A DNA stretch of 64,000 nt from Microcebus murinus. Taxonomy: Eukaryota; Chordata; Mammalia; Primates; Cheirogaleidae. The translations under genes and the position numbers were made by a program. This document shows, piece after piece, positions 31,230 through 43,681 of the stretch; within the stretch, counting starts at the first letter, position 1; every line of letters starts with the position of its first letter. Below the pieces are notes generated by a model that saw only the letters and a list, made by a program, of their open reading frames with translations, was not told the origin of the DNA and did no database searches. Location: NCBI RefSeq assembly GCF_040939455.1, contig NC_134136.1, positions 74,290,001 to 74,354,000 on the forward strand, read 5' to 3'.

Positions 31230-32215
31230 TATGAATCACATTCATTGATTTACCTAGATTGAACCATCATTGCTTCCTTGGGATGAAGCCCATTTAGTCA
31301 TGGTGGATTATTATGTTTTTGATGTGGTGTTGAATTAGGTTTTCTAGTATTTTATTGAGGTTATTTGCATCTATATTCATAAGGGATATTGGTCTGTAGT
31401 TTTCTTTCTCTTTTGGTTGTTGTGTCCTTTTCTGGTTTTGATATCAAGGTAATACTAGCTTCATAGAATGAGTTGGGGAGGATTCCCTCCTTGTCAATGT
31501 TGTGAAATAATTTCTGAAGTATGGGTACCAGCTCTTCTTTGTAAGTCTGGTAGAATTCAGCTGTGAATCTATCTGGTCTAGGATTTTATTTGTTGGAAGT
31601 TTTTTTTTTTCTTATTGCTGATTCAATCTAACTGCTCATTATTGGTCTGTTTAGTAGTTCTACTTCTTTCTGATTAAGTCTTGGAAGGTTGTGCTTTTTC
31701 AGAAATGTGTCCATTTCCAGTACGTTTTCTAGTTTACATACACAGGTATTTTCATGGTGTTGATGGATGATGTTTTGTATTTCTGTAGTATCCACTTTAA
31801 TATCTCCTTTTTCACTTCTGGTTGAGGTTATTTGGGTCCTTTCTCTTCTATTTCTGGTCACTCTAGGAAGAGATCTATTCATTTTGTGTATTGTTTCAAA
31901 GAACTAACTTTTTGTTTCACTGACCTTTTATATTATTCTTTTGTTTTCCATTTCATTTAATTCTGATCTCACCTTAGTTATTTCTATTATTCTGTTGGCA
32001 TTTGGTTTGATTGTTCTTCCTTTTCTAGTTCTTTGAGTTGTGATTTTAGATTGTTAATTTGTGATCTTTCTCACATTCTGATATGGGCATTTAAAGCTAT
32101 AAATTTTCCTCTTAGGTATGCGTTTGCTGAAAGCTACAAATTTTGATAGCTTCTGCCCCCCTTGTCATTCAGTTTAAGGAATCTTTTGATTTCCATATTA
32201 ATTTAATTATTGTTT
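31230..32215 (-). mobile_element. Old L1 (H1), RT to endonuclease region
   Basis: Continues H1 beyond the Alu. Decayed antisense ORF2. The minus-strand frame 31628-31882 contains HNLPRLNQKEVELLNRPI, matching [18 protein letters not shown] of the younger copies. The element is lost at about 32215 where the twin-primed L1 E begins. Confidence 0.75.
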
Positions 32216-33278
32216 TCAAAAGGTTTTTTTCGAGTGCAGGTGTCTTTTTTGTGTGTCATTTTGAGTGTCATTGGATCATTTGGGTAGATGCCCAGCAATG
32301 GGATTGCTGGATCAAATGGTAGATTCACTTGTATCGCTTTAAGGTATCTCCATATTGCTTTCCACAGAGGTTGAACTAGTTTGCAGTCCCACCAGCAGTG
32401 TAGGAGTGTTCCTCTCTCTCCACATCCACGCCAGCATTTGTTATTTGGAGACTTTTTGATAAAGGCCATTCTCACTGGGGTTAAGTGATATCTCATTGTA
32501 GTTTAGATTTGCATTTCCCTGATGATTAGGGATGTTGAGCATTTTTTCATGTGTTTGTTGGCCATTCTTCTGTCTTCTTTAGAAAAGTTTCTGTTCAAGT
32601 CCTTTGCCCACTTTTTAATAGGGTTATTTGATTTTTTCTTGCTGATTTTCATGAGTTCTAAGTATATTCTAGTTATCAGCCCTTTATCGGATACGTAGGA
32701 TGCAAAAATTTTCTCCCATTCTGTAGGTTGTCTGTTTACTTTCATGACTGTTTCTTTGGCTGTGCAGAAGCTTTGTAGTTTCATCTTGTCCCATTTATTT
32801 ATTTTTGTTGCTGCTTTGATTGCAGCACAATTTATAATCGCAAGGCTGTGGAAACAGCCCAAGTGCCCATCAATTCAAGAATGGATTAATAAAATGTGGT
32901 ATATGTATACCATGGAGTACTATTCAGCTCTAAGAAACAATGGTGATATAGCACATCTTATATTTTCCTGGTTAGAGCTGGAACCCATATTACTAAGTGA
33001 AGTATCCCAAGAATGGAAAAACAAGCACCAGATATATTCTCCAGCAAACTGGTATTAACTGAGTAGCACCTAAGTGGACACATAGGTACTACAGTAATAG
33101 GGTGTTGGGGAGGGGGGGGAGGGTATATACATACATAACGAGTGATAGGTGCACCATCTGAGCGATGGTCATGCTGGAGACTCAGACTTGTGGGGGGAGG
33201 GGGGAAGGGCATTTATTGAAACTTTAAAATGTGTACCCCCATAATATGCCGAAATAAAAAAAAAAGAAAAAAAAAGGA
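32216..33278 (+). mobile_element. Twin-primed (5'-inverted) L1 copy E
   Basis: Two L1 pieces head to head. 32216-32822 is antisense ORF2 C-terminal sequence ending at the KDTCTR codons. 32823-33278 is sense, beginning at the [10 protein letters not shown] codons that directly follow KDTCTR in an intact L1. It runs through the 3' UTR to a poly(A) (about 33254-33278). The near-perfect continuity across the inversion is the signature of twin priming. The sequence is close to copies A and C, so the insertion is young. No coding capacity remains. Confidence 0.85.
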
Positions 33279-33282
33279 TTTT

Positions 33283-34250
33283 TTTTTATTTCATCATATT
33301 AAGGGGGTACAAATGTTGTTAAGATTACATATATTGCCTTTGCCTTCCCCCCCCCCATTGAGTCAGAGCTTCAAGCGTGTCCACCCGCATCACACTCATT
33401 ATGTAAGTATATACCCATCTTCTCCTCCTCCCTCCCACCTGCCCAACACCCGATAAATGTTTTTTTGTGGGGGCATATTGATTACATTTTATATCTTTGT
33501 CTCTGCCTGGGAAGGGTTAGAAGTATGCCCTTCCCCTCCACAATTCTCACCACATCCCTAAAATGTGGGTCTACCCTCCGAATCCCTGGTGAACACTACG
33601 GCCATTTGAGCACCATAGTTTTAATCAGTCAGTACCAATTTGAAGGTGAGTACATGTGGAGCCCATTTTCCTGATCTTGTGTCACCTCGCTTTGGATAAT
33701 AGGCTTAAACTGAATCCAGGATAGTATAAGTGGTGCTAGCTCACTGTCATTTCATAAAATTGAGTAATATTACATTGTGAACATATACCAAATTTGAATA
33801 ATCCACTCATGAATTAACACCCACCGGGTTGTTTCCATGTCCTCACAATAGTGAATTGTGCTGCCATAGACATTCGGGTGCAGACGTCTTTATAATAGAA
33901 TGTCTTATGCTCTTTTGGGTAGGTGCCTAATAATGCTATTGCTGGATTGAATGGTATTTCTATTTTTAGCTCTTTGAGGTATCTCCAAATTCTTTTCCAC
34001 AAAGGTTGCACTAATTTGCAGTCCCACCAGCAGTGTAAGAGTGTTCCTGTCTCTCCACATCCTCGCCAGCATTTGTTGTTTTGGAATTTCTTGATACAGG
34101 CCATTCTCTCTGTGGTTAGTTGGTTTCTCATTGTGGTTTTTATTTGCATTTCTCTAATTATTAGAGATGTTGAGCATTTTTTATATGTTTGCGGGCCATT
34201 ATTCTGTCTTCTCTGGAGAAGTTTCTATTTATTTACATTGCCCATTTCTT
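33283..34250 (-). mobile_element. Old L1 (H2), 3' UTR and ORF2 C-terminus
   Basis: Starts with a T run and 'atttcatcatattaagggggtaca', the reverse complement of an L1 3' end. A second 3'-UTR-like stretch ('gtgggggcatattgattacatttt') begins near 33468, so it may be a duplication or two elements. The minus-strand frame 33814-34149 gives ORF2 C-terminal sequence including the Cys/His knuckle ([18 protein letters not shown]). Confidence 0.7.
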
Positions 34251-35640
34251 AATTGATACCAAAGCCAGTAAAGGACACACAAAAAAATAAAATTACAGAC
34301 CAATATCCCTCATGAATATAGATGCAAAAATCCTCAACAAAATTTTAGCAAATAGAATTCAGAAGCACATCAAAAAAGTAATTCATCATGACCAGGTGGG
34401 CTTTATGCCAGGGATGCAAAGCTGGTTCAACATGTACATGTCTATAAATGCAATTCACCTCATAAATAAAGAGAAGAACAAAGACCATATGATTCTGTCA
34501 ATAGATGCAGAAAAAGCATTTGACAAAGCCCAACACACCTTTATGATAAAAACTCTTAAAAAAATAGGCCGAGGTGGCTCATACCTTAAATATATAAAAT
34601 CCATTTATGACAAACCCACAGCCAATATCATACTGAATGGGGAAAATTTGAAACCATTCCCTCTTTGAACCAAAACTATACAAGGATGCCCACTATCTTC
34701 TTTTCTATTCAACATAGTGCACAAAGTCCTAGCTATAGCAATCAGGCAAAAGAGGAGTATTAAGGGCATCCAAGTGGGAGCAGATGAGATCAAACTCTTG
34801 CTCTTCACTGATGATATGATATTATATCTAGAAAACCCCATGGATTTGACCAAGAGATTCCTAGATTTGATAACAAATTTGGTAAGACCTCAGGTTACAA
34901 AATCAATATACACAAATCAGAGGCATTCATATATGCCAAGAACCATCAAGCCGAAACTCAAATAAAAAATGCAATATCTTTTACTATAGCCCCAAAGAAA
35001 ATTATATATCTAGGAGTATGTTTAATGAAAGATACAAAAGACTTATACAAGGAGAACTATGAAACACTAAAAAAAGAAATTATAGAAGGTGTGAACAGAT
35101 GGGAAAAGCTGCCTTACTCATGGATTGGTAAAATCAATATTGGTAAAATATCAATATTACCTAAAGTGATCTACAGAATTAATGCAATCCACATCAAAGC
35201 GACATCATCATTCTTTACAGATCTATAAAAAATAATTCTTCACTTTGTATGGAACCAGAAAAATCCTCCTATAGCCAAAGCAATCTTAAGTAAAAAGAAC
35301 AAACTGGAAGGCATCAGTCTTCCTGACTTCAAGCTTTACTATAAAGCAATAATAGTTAAATCAGCCTGAGACTGGCACAAGCACAGAAGAATTGATATTT
35401 GGAATAGAACTGAGATTCTAGAGATGAAACCATCCACATGCGGTAAGCTAATCTTTGATAAAGCAGACAAAAATATAAATGGGGAAAAGAATCTCTCTAC
35501 AATAAATGGTGCTGAGGAAACTGAATAGCTACATGCAGAAGAATGAATCATAACTTTGAAAAGATCCACAAAATGGACAAACATTTAAATAGACTTGATG
35601 ATTGCATACAACAATCACTATAAATCTAGGTTTATCCTGA
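34251..35640 (+). mobile_element. Inverted old L1 ORF2 RT segment (H2 partner)
   Basis: Sense ORF2 RT sequence: [16 protein letters not shown] and [10 protein letters not shown] at 34312-34668, then [12 protein letters not shown] near 34806-34841 (the usual FADD changed to FTDD), up to LNRLDD near 35600. It lies head to head with 33283-34250. It is most simply the inverted 5' part of the same twin-primed element, with some sequence lost at the junction. Several stops and frameshifts are present. Confidence 0.7.
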
Positions 35641-38497
35641 GGATTTTTGCAACATGTATATTATTGTTCTGGTTCAGGTAACAAGCACTTAAATTATCTT
35701 GTGGAATCCTCTGAGACTTTCTGGTCTAAGTAACTTGTCTGGAAAAATGGTAATGTTGTTATAAGAATTTATAAAAAAATATTATTAACCAAGTGATGGG
35801 TGATGGCAGTAGCAGCACTAATATTGAGAAATAGTGTGAATCTGTATAAATTTTGAAACTAGAGCCAACCAGATTTGCTGTTAGCTTGGCTTTGTGGTGT
35901 GAGTTACTCACTATATTTAATATAGCATGCTCACCTGTTAAATGGGGATAAAATTAATAATGTTTTCTCTGTCATGGGGCAATTGTTACAATCAACAGAG
36001 CTAGTATATATAAAATGTTTAGTATAATGCTTGTAAGATAATGAGTGATAAGCTAAAGTTATTTATATTTTAAGGGGCTTTAACAAGGAAGCTTGTGTCC
36101 TCAAGAGGGCAGTAGCTTAATCAAATTAAATTCAGTATCCAACCATCAAGAAGACAGGATTTTTTTTTTTTTTTTTTTTTTTTGTTACTTTGCAGCTATG
36201 ATGTGGGGGAAAGAAAATATCAGAATGTTTTTTCAGTCTTCTTGTATTTTGCTTTGTTAGTGAGGATTCTTTCATGCTAAGAAAAATCAGAGATGCCATT
36301 TTAAAACACTGGAATTTTAAAGTCAAGGTCATTTATTTGCCTTGGTAATGAAATTTAAAAAATCTGGCTCATCTCTATAAATGGTCTTTTTTTTTTTATT
36401 TTATATACTTAAGCAGAAGAACTCTAATAACAAGTATCCCTCCCTGATTTCATTTAAAGGACTTGGAAGAGCTAATAGAAATGTCTGTATCAGTAGTAGT
36501 CATAAAATAAGGCACCTTCTATGCATGATATCTACTTTTATATGCTTACTTCTCCCCATAAATGCTAACAAAGTATTGTAGTTATGTCTAAACAACCACA
36601 TTTTACTCACTTCTTCAGCCTCATTCATTTAGTGACACTGAGAAATTTCATAATGGTCTTTCATATCACTTTTTCTTGCATGTATGTTCTTGTTCAAAAG
36701 TCCCTAAAGGCCCATAAGGGCTGTATTTTCTCAATGTAATGTTTCATGGATACATAAAATATAAACATTCAGTCCTTGGAAATTGTCTGTGATTTCATTG
36801 CACCATTTTTATTGATGTCTTTGTTAGAAACCCATTTTAAGCAACTGATGTGACTCATAATAATAAAATCCAACTCAGAATGTTCCATAAGAAATTGGCT
36901 TGAGTCTTTAAGTCAGTAGACTCTAATCTCTACCTAGTTTTCTGCTACCATTTAGTGACCACAGGAAGCACCAGCCTACTTGGAAAGCAGATTAACCCTC
37001 TATGCACTGGAAGCAATTGCCCAGTATAAGCATCAGTGCTTCCTGGACTAGTTGTGTGTTAGTGTTCATATGAGTATACATGCATATTTTGAGTGGGAGA
37101 ATACTACTACTTTGAGGTGGAAGAGGAGAAGTTATCTTATGGTATTACCCCAGCAATAAGCAACATAACCTGTTTGTATGCTTGAATACTCTTAAAATCT
37201 GTAGGCAAAAATATGCTTTAGAAGAGATTTATTTTTAGTACTCTATTTCCCAAAGTTTCACATAGAATAAGTGAAGAAATGTAAGGTAAAAATAAAAATG
37301 AGTGTAGACTAACAATATAAGTCTTTCTTTTAGTTAGGAAATAATTTATACAAAAGCACAAAGTATAAAAGATTCAAAAAATACAATCCTTAGTAGACAC
37401 ACATAATTACAAAACAAAAATCTAAAAACAAACAAACAACAACAACAAAAAAAAACATTGAATCAAGATAATGGAGCACTGAATTCTAATATGAAGAAAA
37501 TGCATTTCCAAACTGATCATATCTCCGCCAGGCATTCAGTGTCTGGTTCACAGTACATACAGGTCTGCCAGATGTCCTGAACTTGGTGAAATCTCTTCTT
37601 TCCAGGATGTATTATAACTGTATGTACTGACTTTCCCAGCAGTGTGTCTTAAAAATTCTCAGGGAAACTGAGAACAGACACTTCAGATTATCTAATGATT
37701 TATTTAAAGTGGCAATGTTACCCTTTTCCTACACAGGAAGATTTGTGCTTTCTACTAATTTCTTCAATATAAAGGAAGTTGTCTAGGAATAAATACTCGA
37801 GTGGAAGAACTACAGAGAAAATCAAGAGAATTATTATCTCAAAAATTAGAGTAGTGATTATCTGTGGTGGGGGGAAAGAAGGATACATGAGCATAGTAGT
37901 ATACTGATAATATTATCTTTCACAACTTTGATTGCCATGTGAATAATGGCCCATCCAAAATACCCATACTTTAATTCCTAGAACCTGTGAATATGTTAGT
38001 TTATATAGCAAAAGTAGCTTTTCAGATGCTATTAAGGCAAGGTTCTTGATAGAGGGATACTATCCTTGATTGTCAGGGTAAACTCAATGTCATTTCAAGA
38101 CTCTTTATACAAAGGAGACAAGAGTTTCAGAGAAAGAGATGTGATTACAGAAGCCAAGATCACAGTGGGAGAGAGATCGAAGATGGTGCATTGCTATCAT
38201 TGAAGACGGAGGAAGGAGCCATAAGCCAAGGAATGTAGGTGGTCCCTAGAAGCTGGGAAAGAAAAGTAAATGAATTATTTCATAGAGTCTCCAGAAGCAA
38301 TGTAGCTCTAGTGACATCTTTTTTTTTTTCTTTTTCCTTTTAAATTATTATGGGTACATCTTGATTTTCATCCTGTAAGGCATGTTTGAAGATTTCTGAT
38401 TTTAACAACTGTGTGAAATTATAAAAGTGTTGCTTTAAGCCACTGATATTGTGATAATTTGTTATATTATCAATAGAAAACTAATACATATGGATAC
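35641..38497. other. AT-rich sequence, nothing recognised
   Basis: About 2.9 kb without a supported gene. Simple tracts occur: a T run at 36157-36183, an A-rich CAAA/CAA stretch at about 37416-37457 and a T-rich tract at about 38319-38340. No target duplications could be matched around them. Confidence 0.5.
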
Positions 38498-39066
38498 TGT
38501 AATAGTTAAGGTTCTACAAAGAAACAGAATAGGATAGATAGATAGATTGATAGATAGACAGACAAGAGGGGCTTTATTATGGGAATTGGATCATACAATT
38601 ATGGAAGTTGAAATTTCCCATGATGTTCTGTCTGTAAGATGGTGAATCAGGTAAATCAGTAGTGTCATTCAATCTAAGTTCAAAGACCTGAGAACCAGAG
38701 GAGTCAATGGTTTAACTCTATATCTGAAGTCAAAGACTTGGAACACAGAAGCCACTGGTCTAAGTCCCAGAGTTCAAAAGCCAAACAACCTAGATCTCTG
38801 ATTGTTGAAGGCAGGAAAGGTGCATGTCCCAACTCCAGAAGAGAGGGTAAATTTATACATTCTCTGCATTTTTGTTCTATTTGAGCCCTCAGTGGATTGG
38901 ATGATACCTTCCCACATTGATGAGGGTGAATATTCCTTATAGTCTATTGATTCAATTGCTAATCTCTTATAGAAACACATTACCTACATTCTCAGAAATA
39001 ATATTCTATCAACTATCTGGGTCTACCTTAATCCAGTCAAGATGAAACCTAAAATTAACCATCACA
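38498..39066 (-). repeat. ERVL-type (MLT2-like) LTR
   Basis: Read on the minus strand it starts TGTGATGGTTAATTTTAGG and ends in CTATTACA, with an AATAAAG signal (reverse complement near 38571). It matches 59970-60425 along its length. It contains a GATA microsatellite (38532-38563). To its right, 39067-39260 also matches the sequence right of the other LTR, so part of the internal 3' end of an ERVL element remains. Confidence 0.7.
38532..38563. repeat. GATA-type microsatellite inside the LTR
   Basis: Imperfect GATA/GACA units ('gatagatagatagattgatagatagacagac'-like). The equivalent position in the second LTR (60015-60050) has a CTAT/CTAC-like tract, so this part of the LTR is prone to simple repeats. 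Confidence 0.7.
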
Positions 39067-39397
39067 AGTCCACCTCTTATCAATTTGGCATCCATACACA
39101 TCTTCTGAAGCAGTACTTAATCTTCAAATAAAGACAAGAAAACGTCATAGTTGCACCTAATGAGATACAGTATCTTGTGCGCAACTGAAAATAAACTAAT
39201 ACCTTTCTCAGAAGAGGTGGTAAAGTCTTTGAGTGATGTTCACTCTTCTGATGTACTATAACTTAAATATTATGATATTAAATTAACATAAATACTAATA
39301 TACATCCAAGGACAATATTATCAGATATGAGAAAGAAAGGCTAGGTTTCCATCTTCTGCTTAGGGTGCAGAAAGCTAGAAACAGTGTTGTTAATACC
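39067..39397 (-). mobile_element. ERVL internal 3' fragment
   Basis: Matches 60426-60670 by eye: shared 'atccatacacatct', 'gaggtggtaaagtcttt..gatgtt' and 'taacttaaatattatgat' blocks. This is the non-coding end of an ERVL provirus next to its 3' LTR. The match fades after about 39280. Confidence 0.55.
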
Positions 39398-39749
39398 TTA
39401 ACCACTTCGGTACCGCACTCACTGGTCGTGAAACCTTGCCCACAGCTGGCACTCATAGTCCGCACGATAGCTTGTGCTGTGCATTGACGATGAATCTGTT
39501 TGCTCTTGTGTGATGAGGAAAGCTTTAAAGCACTGAAAGCTTGATTTACTTTACAGGCAGCTTTACTTATAATGTAAATCAGAATAGGTAACATATACAT
39601 ATATGTTTTCATTATGTTATTCTTCAATGTTCACAATTTTATTTTGATAAATGAAAAATTAGAAAAGTCATATCACGGCTGTTGGCTAAAGTAGCTGTGC
39701 ACGTTCATTGACTATTGACTATAATTAATGCTGGAACCAAAGTGGTTAA
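39398..39749. mobile_element. Nonautonomous piggyBac element (MITE), 344 bp
   Basis: Element 39402-39745 is flanked by TTAA on both sides (39398-39401 and 39746-39749). Its termini are inverted: CCACTTCGGTACC at the left against CCACTTTGGTTCC (reverse complement of the right end), 11 of 13 matching. TTAA targets are the hallmark of piggyBac transposases. It is too short for a transposase and has no open frame of note, so it must have been moved in trans. Recently active piggyBac elements have been described in mouse lemur. Confidence 0.82.
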
Positions 39750-40418
39750 AATACTAGATAATCTGGAAAATTACAAGTTTTCTTGAACCTATTAGAGAAC
39801 TGAGGACACAGGGCAAACAATTAAACTGAAGTCAGGGCAAGGAAAGGAACCTCCAAGGAAAGATGACCTGTGAGCAATACTTACCTTGAGTAGATGCTAG
39901 ATTCATAAACTGTTAGGAAAATACATCTAATACTTTTAATGAATTAGTAAAGGCAGAATGTGGGCTAGTGTAAAAATATGTAACTTCTGGGATCTGAAGA
40001 TGCAATGAAAATTCAAACTCAATTACAGACTCCTTCGTGAACCTCTCTGGTGATTCAAGAATAAATTAGGGAAGGGCTAGAGCCCAGTGATCCTCTCTCT
40101 TGGCATAGTCCTCAGGATGGAGAACAGCAGCTACTTTGGAAAGGTACACAGCCCTATCTGGACCTTTCTCCCCTACGTCCCCTATAAAATAAGTCTTAAA
40201 CCACTGATAGAAGTGCAAAAAGAGTATTGTTCCGAGGGCACAGGTGAAGGCCCATTACAGCTTGGAGAAGAGAACAGAAAACAAAAACTCTCTAGTCCCA
40301 GGTAGAGGCATTATTCTTTCCTGCTGGAAACAGTGAGGAGCACTTTACAAGCTGGAAAAGTTTCTGTATCACTGTGAAGTTCCCAACTCTGAGGCCAGGA
40401 ACACAGTGACTATAAAAG
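39750..40418. other. Unassigned sequence between piggyBac and Alu
   Basis: I recognise no gene or repeat. The 72-codon plus-strand frame at 40087-40305 has no known motif. Confidence 0.4.
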
Positions 40419-40419
40419 A

Positions 40420-40745
40420 CTGAGACTAAGCCAGGTTCAGTGGCTCATGGCTATATTCCTAGCACTTTGGGAGGCCAAAGCAAGAGGATTGCTTGATGCC
40501 AGGAGTTGAAGACTGGCATGGACAACATAGCGAGACCTCATCTCTACAAAAACTAGAAAGATTAACCGGGCATGCCGCCATGAGCCTGTGGTCCCAACTA
40601 CTTATGAGGCTGAGGCAAGACAATTGCTTGAGCTCAGGTGTTTGTGGTTGCAGTCAACTATGATGATGCCATTACACTCTGCACTCTAGCCTAGGCAAAA
40701 AAAGTGAGACTTTGTCTAAAACAAGCAAACAAAGGCTGAGGCTAA
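40420..40745 (+). mobile_element. Old Alu SINE (AluJ-like)
   Basis: Sense dimeric Alu, about 40430-40735: starts GCCAGGTTCAGTGGCTCATGG and contains 'cctagcactttgggaggcc' and 'gaggctgaggcaaga'. It ends in a mixed A-rich tail. The approximate duplication ctgagactaa (40420-40429) and ctgaggctaa (40736-40745) matches at 9 of 10. It is diverged, so old. Confidence 0.85.
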
Positions 40746-42520
40746 ATCCAGCCAAAATATGTTAATAAAGAAATCTATCTAAAATTTAAGGTAGAAATAA
40801 CATCTAATTTTACATAAACTCTTTCAGAATATAAAGCAGAGAACACACCTATGCATTATATATAGCCAGATATATATTATCCTAACACCAAACCAACCAA
40901 AAACATAACAAAAGATAAAGAGTAGATTGACACTCCTTATTAACATACTTATAAAATGTTGTCATCAAAGAAATAGAAAATAAAACCAAACAATATATAA
41001 ATTAATAATATGCCATGACTACGTGCCATTTGTCCAAGAAATGCACTTGGTTAAACATTTAAAAAGCAATCAGTGTAATCCACCATATTAAAAATGAAAA
41101 AAAGAAACATATATGATCATCTCAAAATATACAGAAAAAGCATTAAAAATTTTCCACATTCATTTCTTATAAAGACTCTCTGCAAACTAGGAATAGAAGG
41201 GACCTTCTTCAATCAGATAAAGGACAATTATAAAAATTAAATTTAAAAATCTTCTACAGTTAATTGTAAAATTTTGCTTACTTGTAAAAAGCTGAAATCT
41301 TCACAAATAAGATCAGAAACATGAGAAGAATGTCAACTCTTCTATTCAATATTGTACCAGAATTCTGACCATTAAATCAAACTAGAAAAAAATATGTAAA
41401 GTAAAAGATAATTGCTTTTATGCACAGACCACATGATGACCTATGTAGAAAATTTGGTGGAATTCACAAAAAAGTTACTAGAACAAGTAAGTGAGATGAG
41501 TAAAGTTGTAGGATACAAAATAAATACACAAAAATTCTATTTCCAAATACAAGTACAAACAAACAGACATTAATGACTAAAAAGTACCATTTATAATAGC
41601 ATCAATCATACAAAATACTTGGAGTTAAATCTATCAAAATATGTAAAAGACAACAAACCAATTTGAAAAGGGACACAAGATCCAAGCAGACACTGCAAGA
41701 AAAAAATATATAGGCATAGTCTATAAGCCCATGGGCTAATGATGATTAACCTTATTAGTCATTATGGAAATACAAATAGAAATCATAATGATAAACCATG
41801 ACAAATATATTTTAATGCCTAAAAGTTAAAAAATTGACCATAGCAAGTGTGGTGAAGATTTGGTGAAACTGGAAATTTCATGTACTGTTAGTAGAAATTT
41901 AAAAAGGCACAACCACTTTGGAAGAGTGTTTGTCAATTTTTAATGAGGTGGAACATACATCTACCTTATATTCTAGGTATTACACTGTTAGGTATTTACC
42001 TAAGATAAATGAAAGCATATATCCTTCAAAGATTTGTACAAATATGTTCAAAACAGCTTTATTTATAATAGCCAAAAATGAAAGCAACTCAAATGCCCAT
42101 CAACAGGTAAATAAATAAACATATATGGCATAGCCATGCAATGTAACAGTATTATTCAGCAATAAAAAGTAATGAAATACTGATACATATAAGAAAGTTA
42201 ATACATCACAAAATGATTATGTCAGTTGAAATAAGTTAGACATAAAAGAGTACAAAGTAGTGCATACTCTATGATGCCATTTATTTAACTTCTAGAAAAT
42301 ATAAATTAAATTATAGTGACAGAAAGCAGAGAAATAGCTGCTTGGGGATGGGTATAGGGAAGGCCGGAAGAGAGAGATTGCAAAAGATGAAAATATTCAC
42401 TATTTTGACCATGGTAATGGTTTAATGGGTGCATACATACATCAAAACTTATCAAGCTGTAAAATTTAAAGATGTATGATTTATTTTAAGTCAATTATAC
42501 CTCAATAAAACTGAAAAGAA
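40746..42520 (+). mobile_element. Ancient L1 (L1M-like), RT to 3' end
   Basis: Sense strand, decayed. RT-like blocks lie at about 41000-41690 ('catgatgacctatgtagaaaa', 'aatctatcaaaatatgtaaaaga'). The C-terminal and 3' UTR part runs at 41700-42520 ('aaatgcccatcaacagg', 'tatcaagctgtaaaatttaaagat', 'tcaattatacctcaataaaactg'). It ends at an A/C-rich tail near 42525-42565. No frame is intact. The start of the element is uncertain. Confidence 0.75.
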
Positions 42521-42565
42521 ACAAACAGTAGAACCCCCTCCAAAAAAACAAAACAAAACAAAACA

Positions 42566-43385
42566 GAGACTAGGGCCAAATTATGAAGGATTTTAGACAA
42601 TAAAATATCCCCTGCCAGTGGCATAAGTGTATTTGATATCTGAAAAGGCATGTTTTTGAACACATCCTCTTCAGTAGGAAAAAAGTCAGTAATAAGAGTT
42701 TAAAGAAGTAATAATAAGAAAAAAAACATTGTAATTTTTTATTCAATATTCTTTACATAATTATAATCATGACAGTAAAAACAAAGACTTTTAAAGGAAA
42801 TCCAAGAGTGTACAAACAGTACAATTTAGGCAACTGTTAAACATAAAACAAGTATAATATTTTAATTTCGGGATTTGTTATACAGTTTTAAAATAAATAA
42901 GTTGAAGAATGATACATTTACTTTTAAATGTATTGTTTAAATTTAGTAGAGCATTTTACATTCAAATGAAGTAAAATTTCTCATGTTCCTTCAAAAATGT
43001 TATACCTTGCAGTTCCCACTTTGTTTCAGTGATTTAGACAAAAATAAAACAATTGGCTATATATAATGACAGAACTGTCAAAACTTCAGTTTTTACTTTG
43101 TCTTTACAATCACTGTGCTTTCGTTGTTTTTTTTTTTAAGAAGATACTATTTAAAAGCAATGGTATTTATGTCATAAATAATCACAAGAATTTGACGGGA
43201 AGTGCTTGTGAAGCAAGCTCAAACAATTCTAAGACATTAAGAACATTTTAGAAAGAAGTAGGGGTAGCTAAATCAGCTTATGTCTCAGCCCAGCTGTCTA
43301 ACAGAGAGTTCTCAAAATAAAAGTTCTTACACAATATGATGACTAAAATTAGCACAAAATATTCTAATTTGAAACATATGTTTGT
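42566..43385. other. AT-rich sequence, nothing recognised
   Basis: About 0.8 kb with no gene or identifiable element. A poly(T) occurs at 43127-43137. Confidence 0.4.
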
Positions 43386-43415
43386 GTGTGTATGTATATA
43401 TATATTTTCCCTCAC

Positions 43416-43448
<33 letters not shown>

Positions 43449-43463
43449 CACAAACAAATATAT
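43386..43463. repeat. (TG)n/(TA)n microsatellite
   Basis: Alternating TG and TA tracts with a nearly mirror arrangement ('gtgtgtgtatgtatatatatatttt' ... 'gtgtgtgtgtgtatatatatatatatatata'). The open frames on both strands here, with runs of Tyr-Ile, are artefacts of the repeat. Confidence 0.9.
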
Positions 43464-43559
43464 ATGTGAGGAAAAAATGCAGGTTCCCCACCACACAAAA
43501 AGAAACACTGTGCTGCACTTGTTTAAAATGTTCAACAAAATTATTACAAAATAGATTAA

Positions 43560-43681
43560 GCAAATATCAAAAGATAGTTACAATACACAAAAAGTGTGCC
43601 TCAGCACTTTCCTGAGGCAGAAGCAAGCAGTGTAAACCAGCCCCCACTGCTTTACTGCTTTAGACCAGCTTTAGCTGACTT
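43560..43681. other. Possible LTR-like fragment, left part
   Basis: Contains a small hairpin 'cagcactttcctgaggcagaagc' and an LTR-like pyrimidine-rich look. It would continue at 56262 across the L1 BD insertion. The family is not recognised. Confidence 0.25.

Noticed and set aside
43386..43463. Possible CRISPR-like or structured repeat array
   Set aside because: It is a simple dinucleotide tract without spacers, in a mammalian genome.
43278..43615. Overlapping frames with Tyr-Ile runs on both strands
   Set aside because: They are translations of the TG/TA microsatellite.
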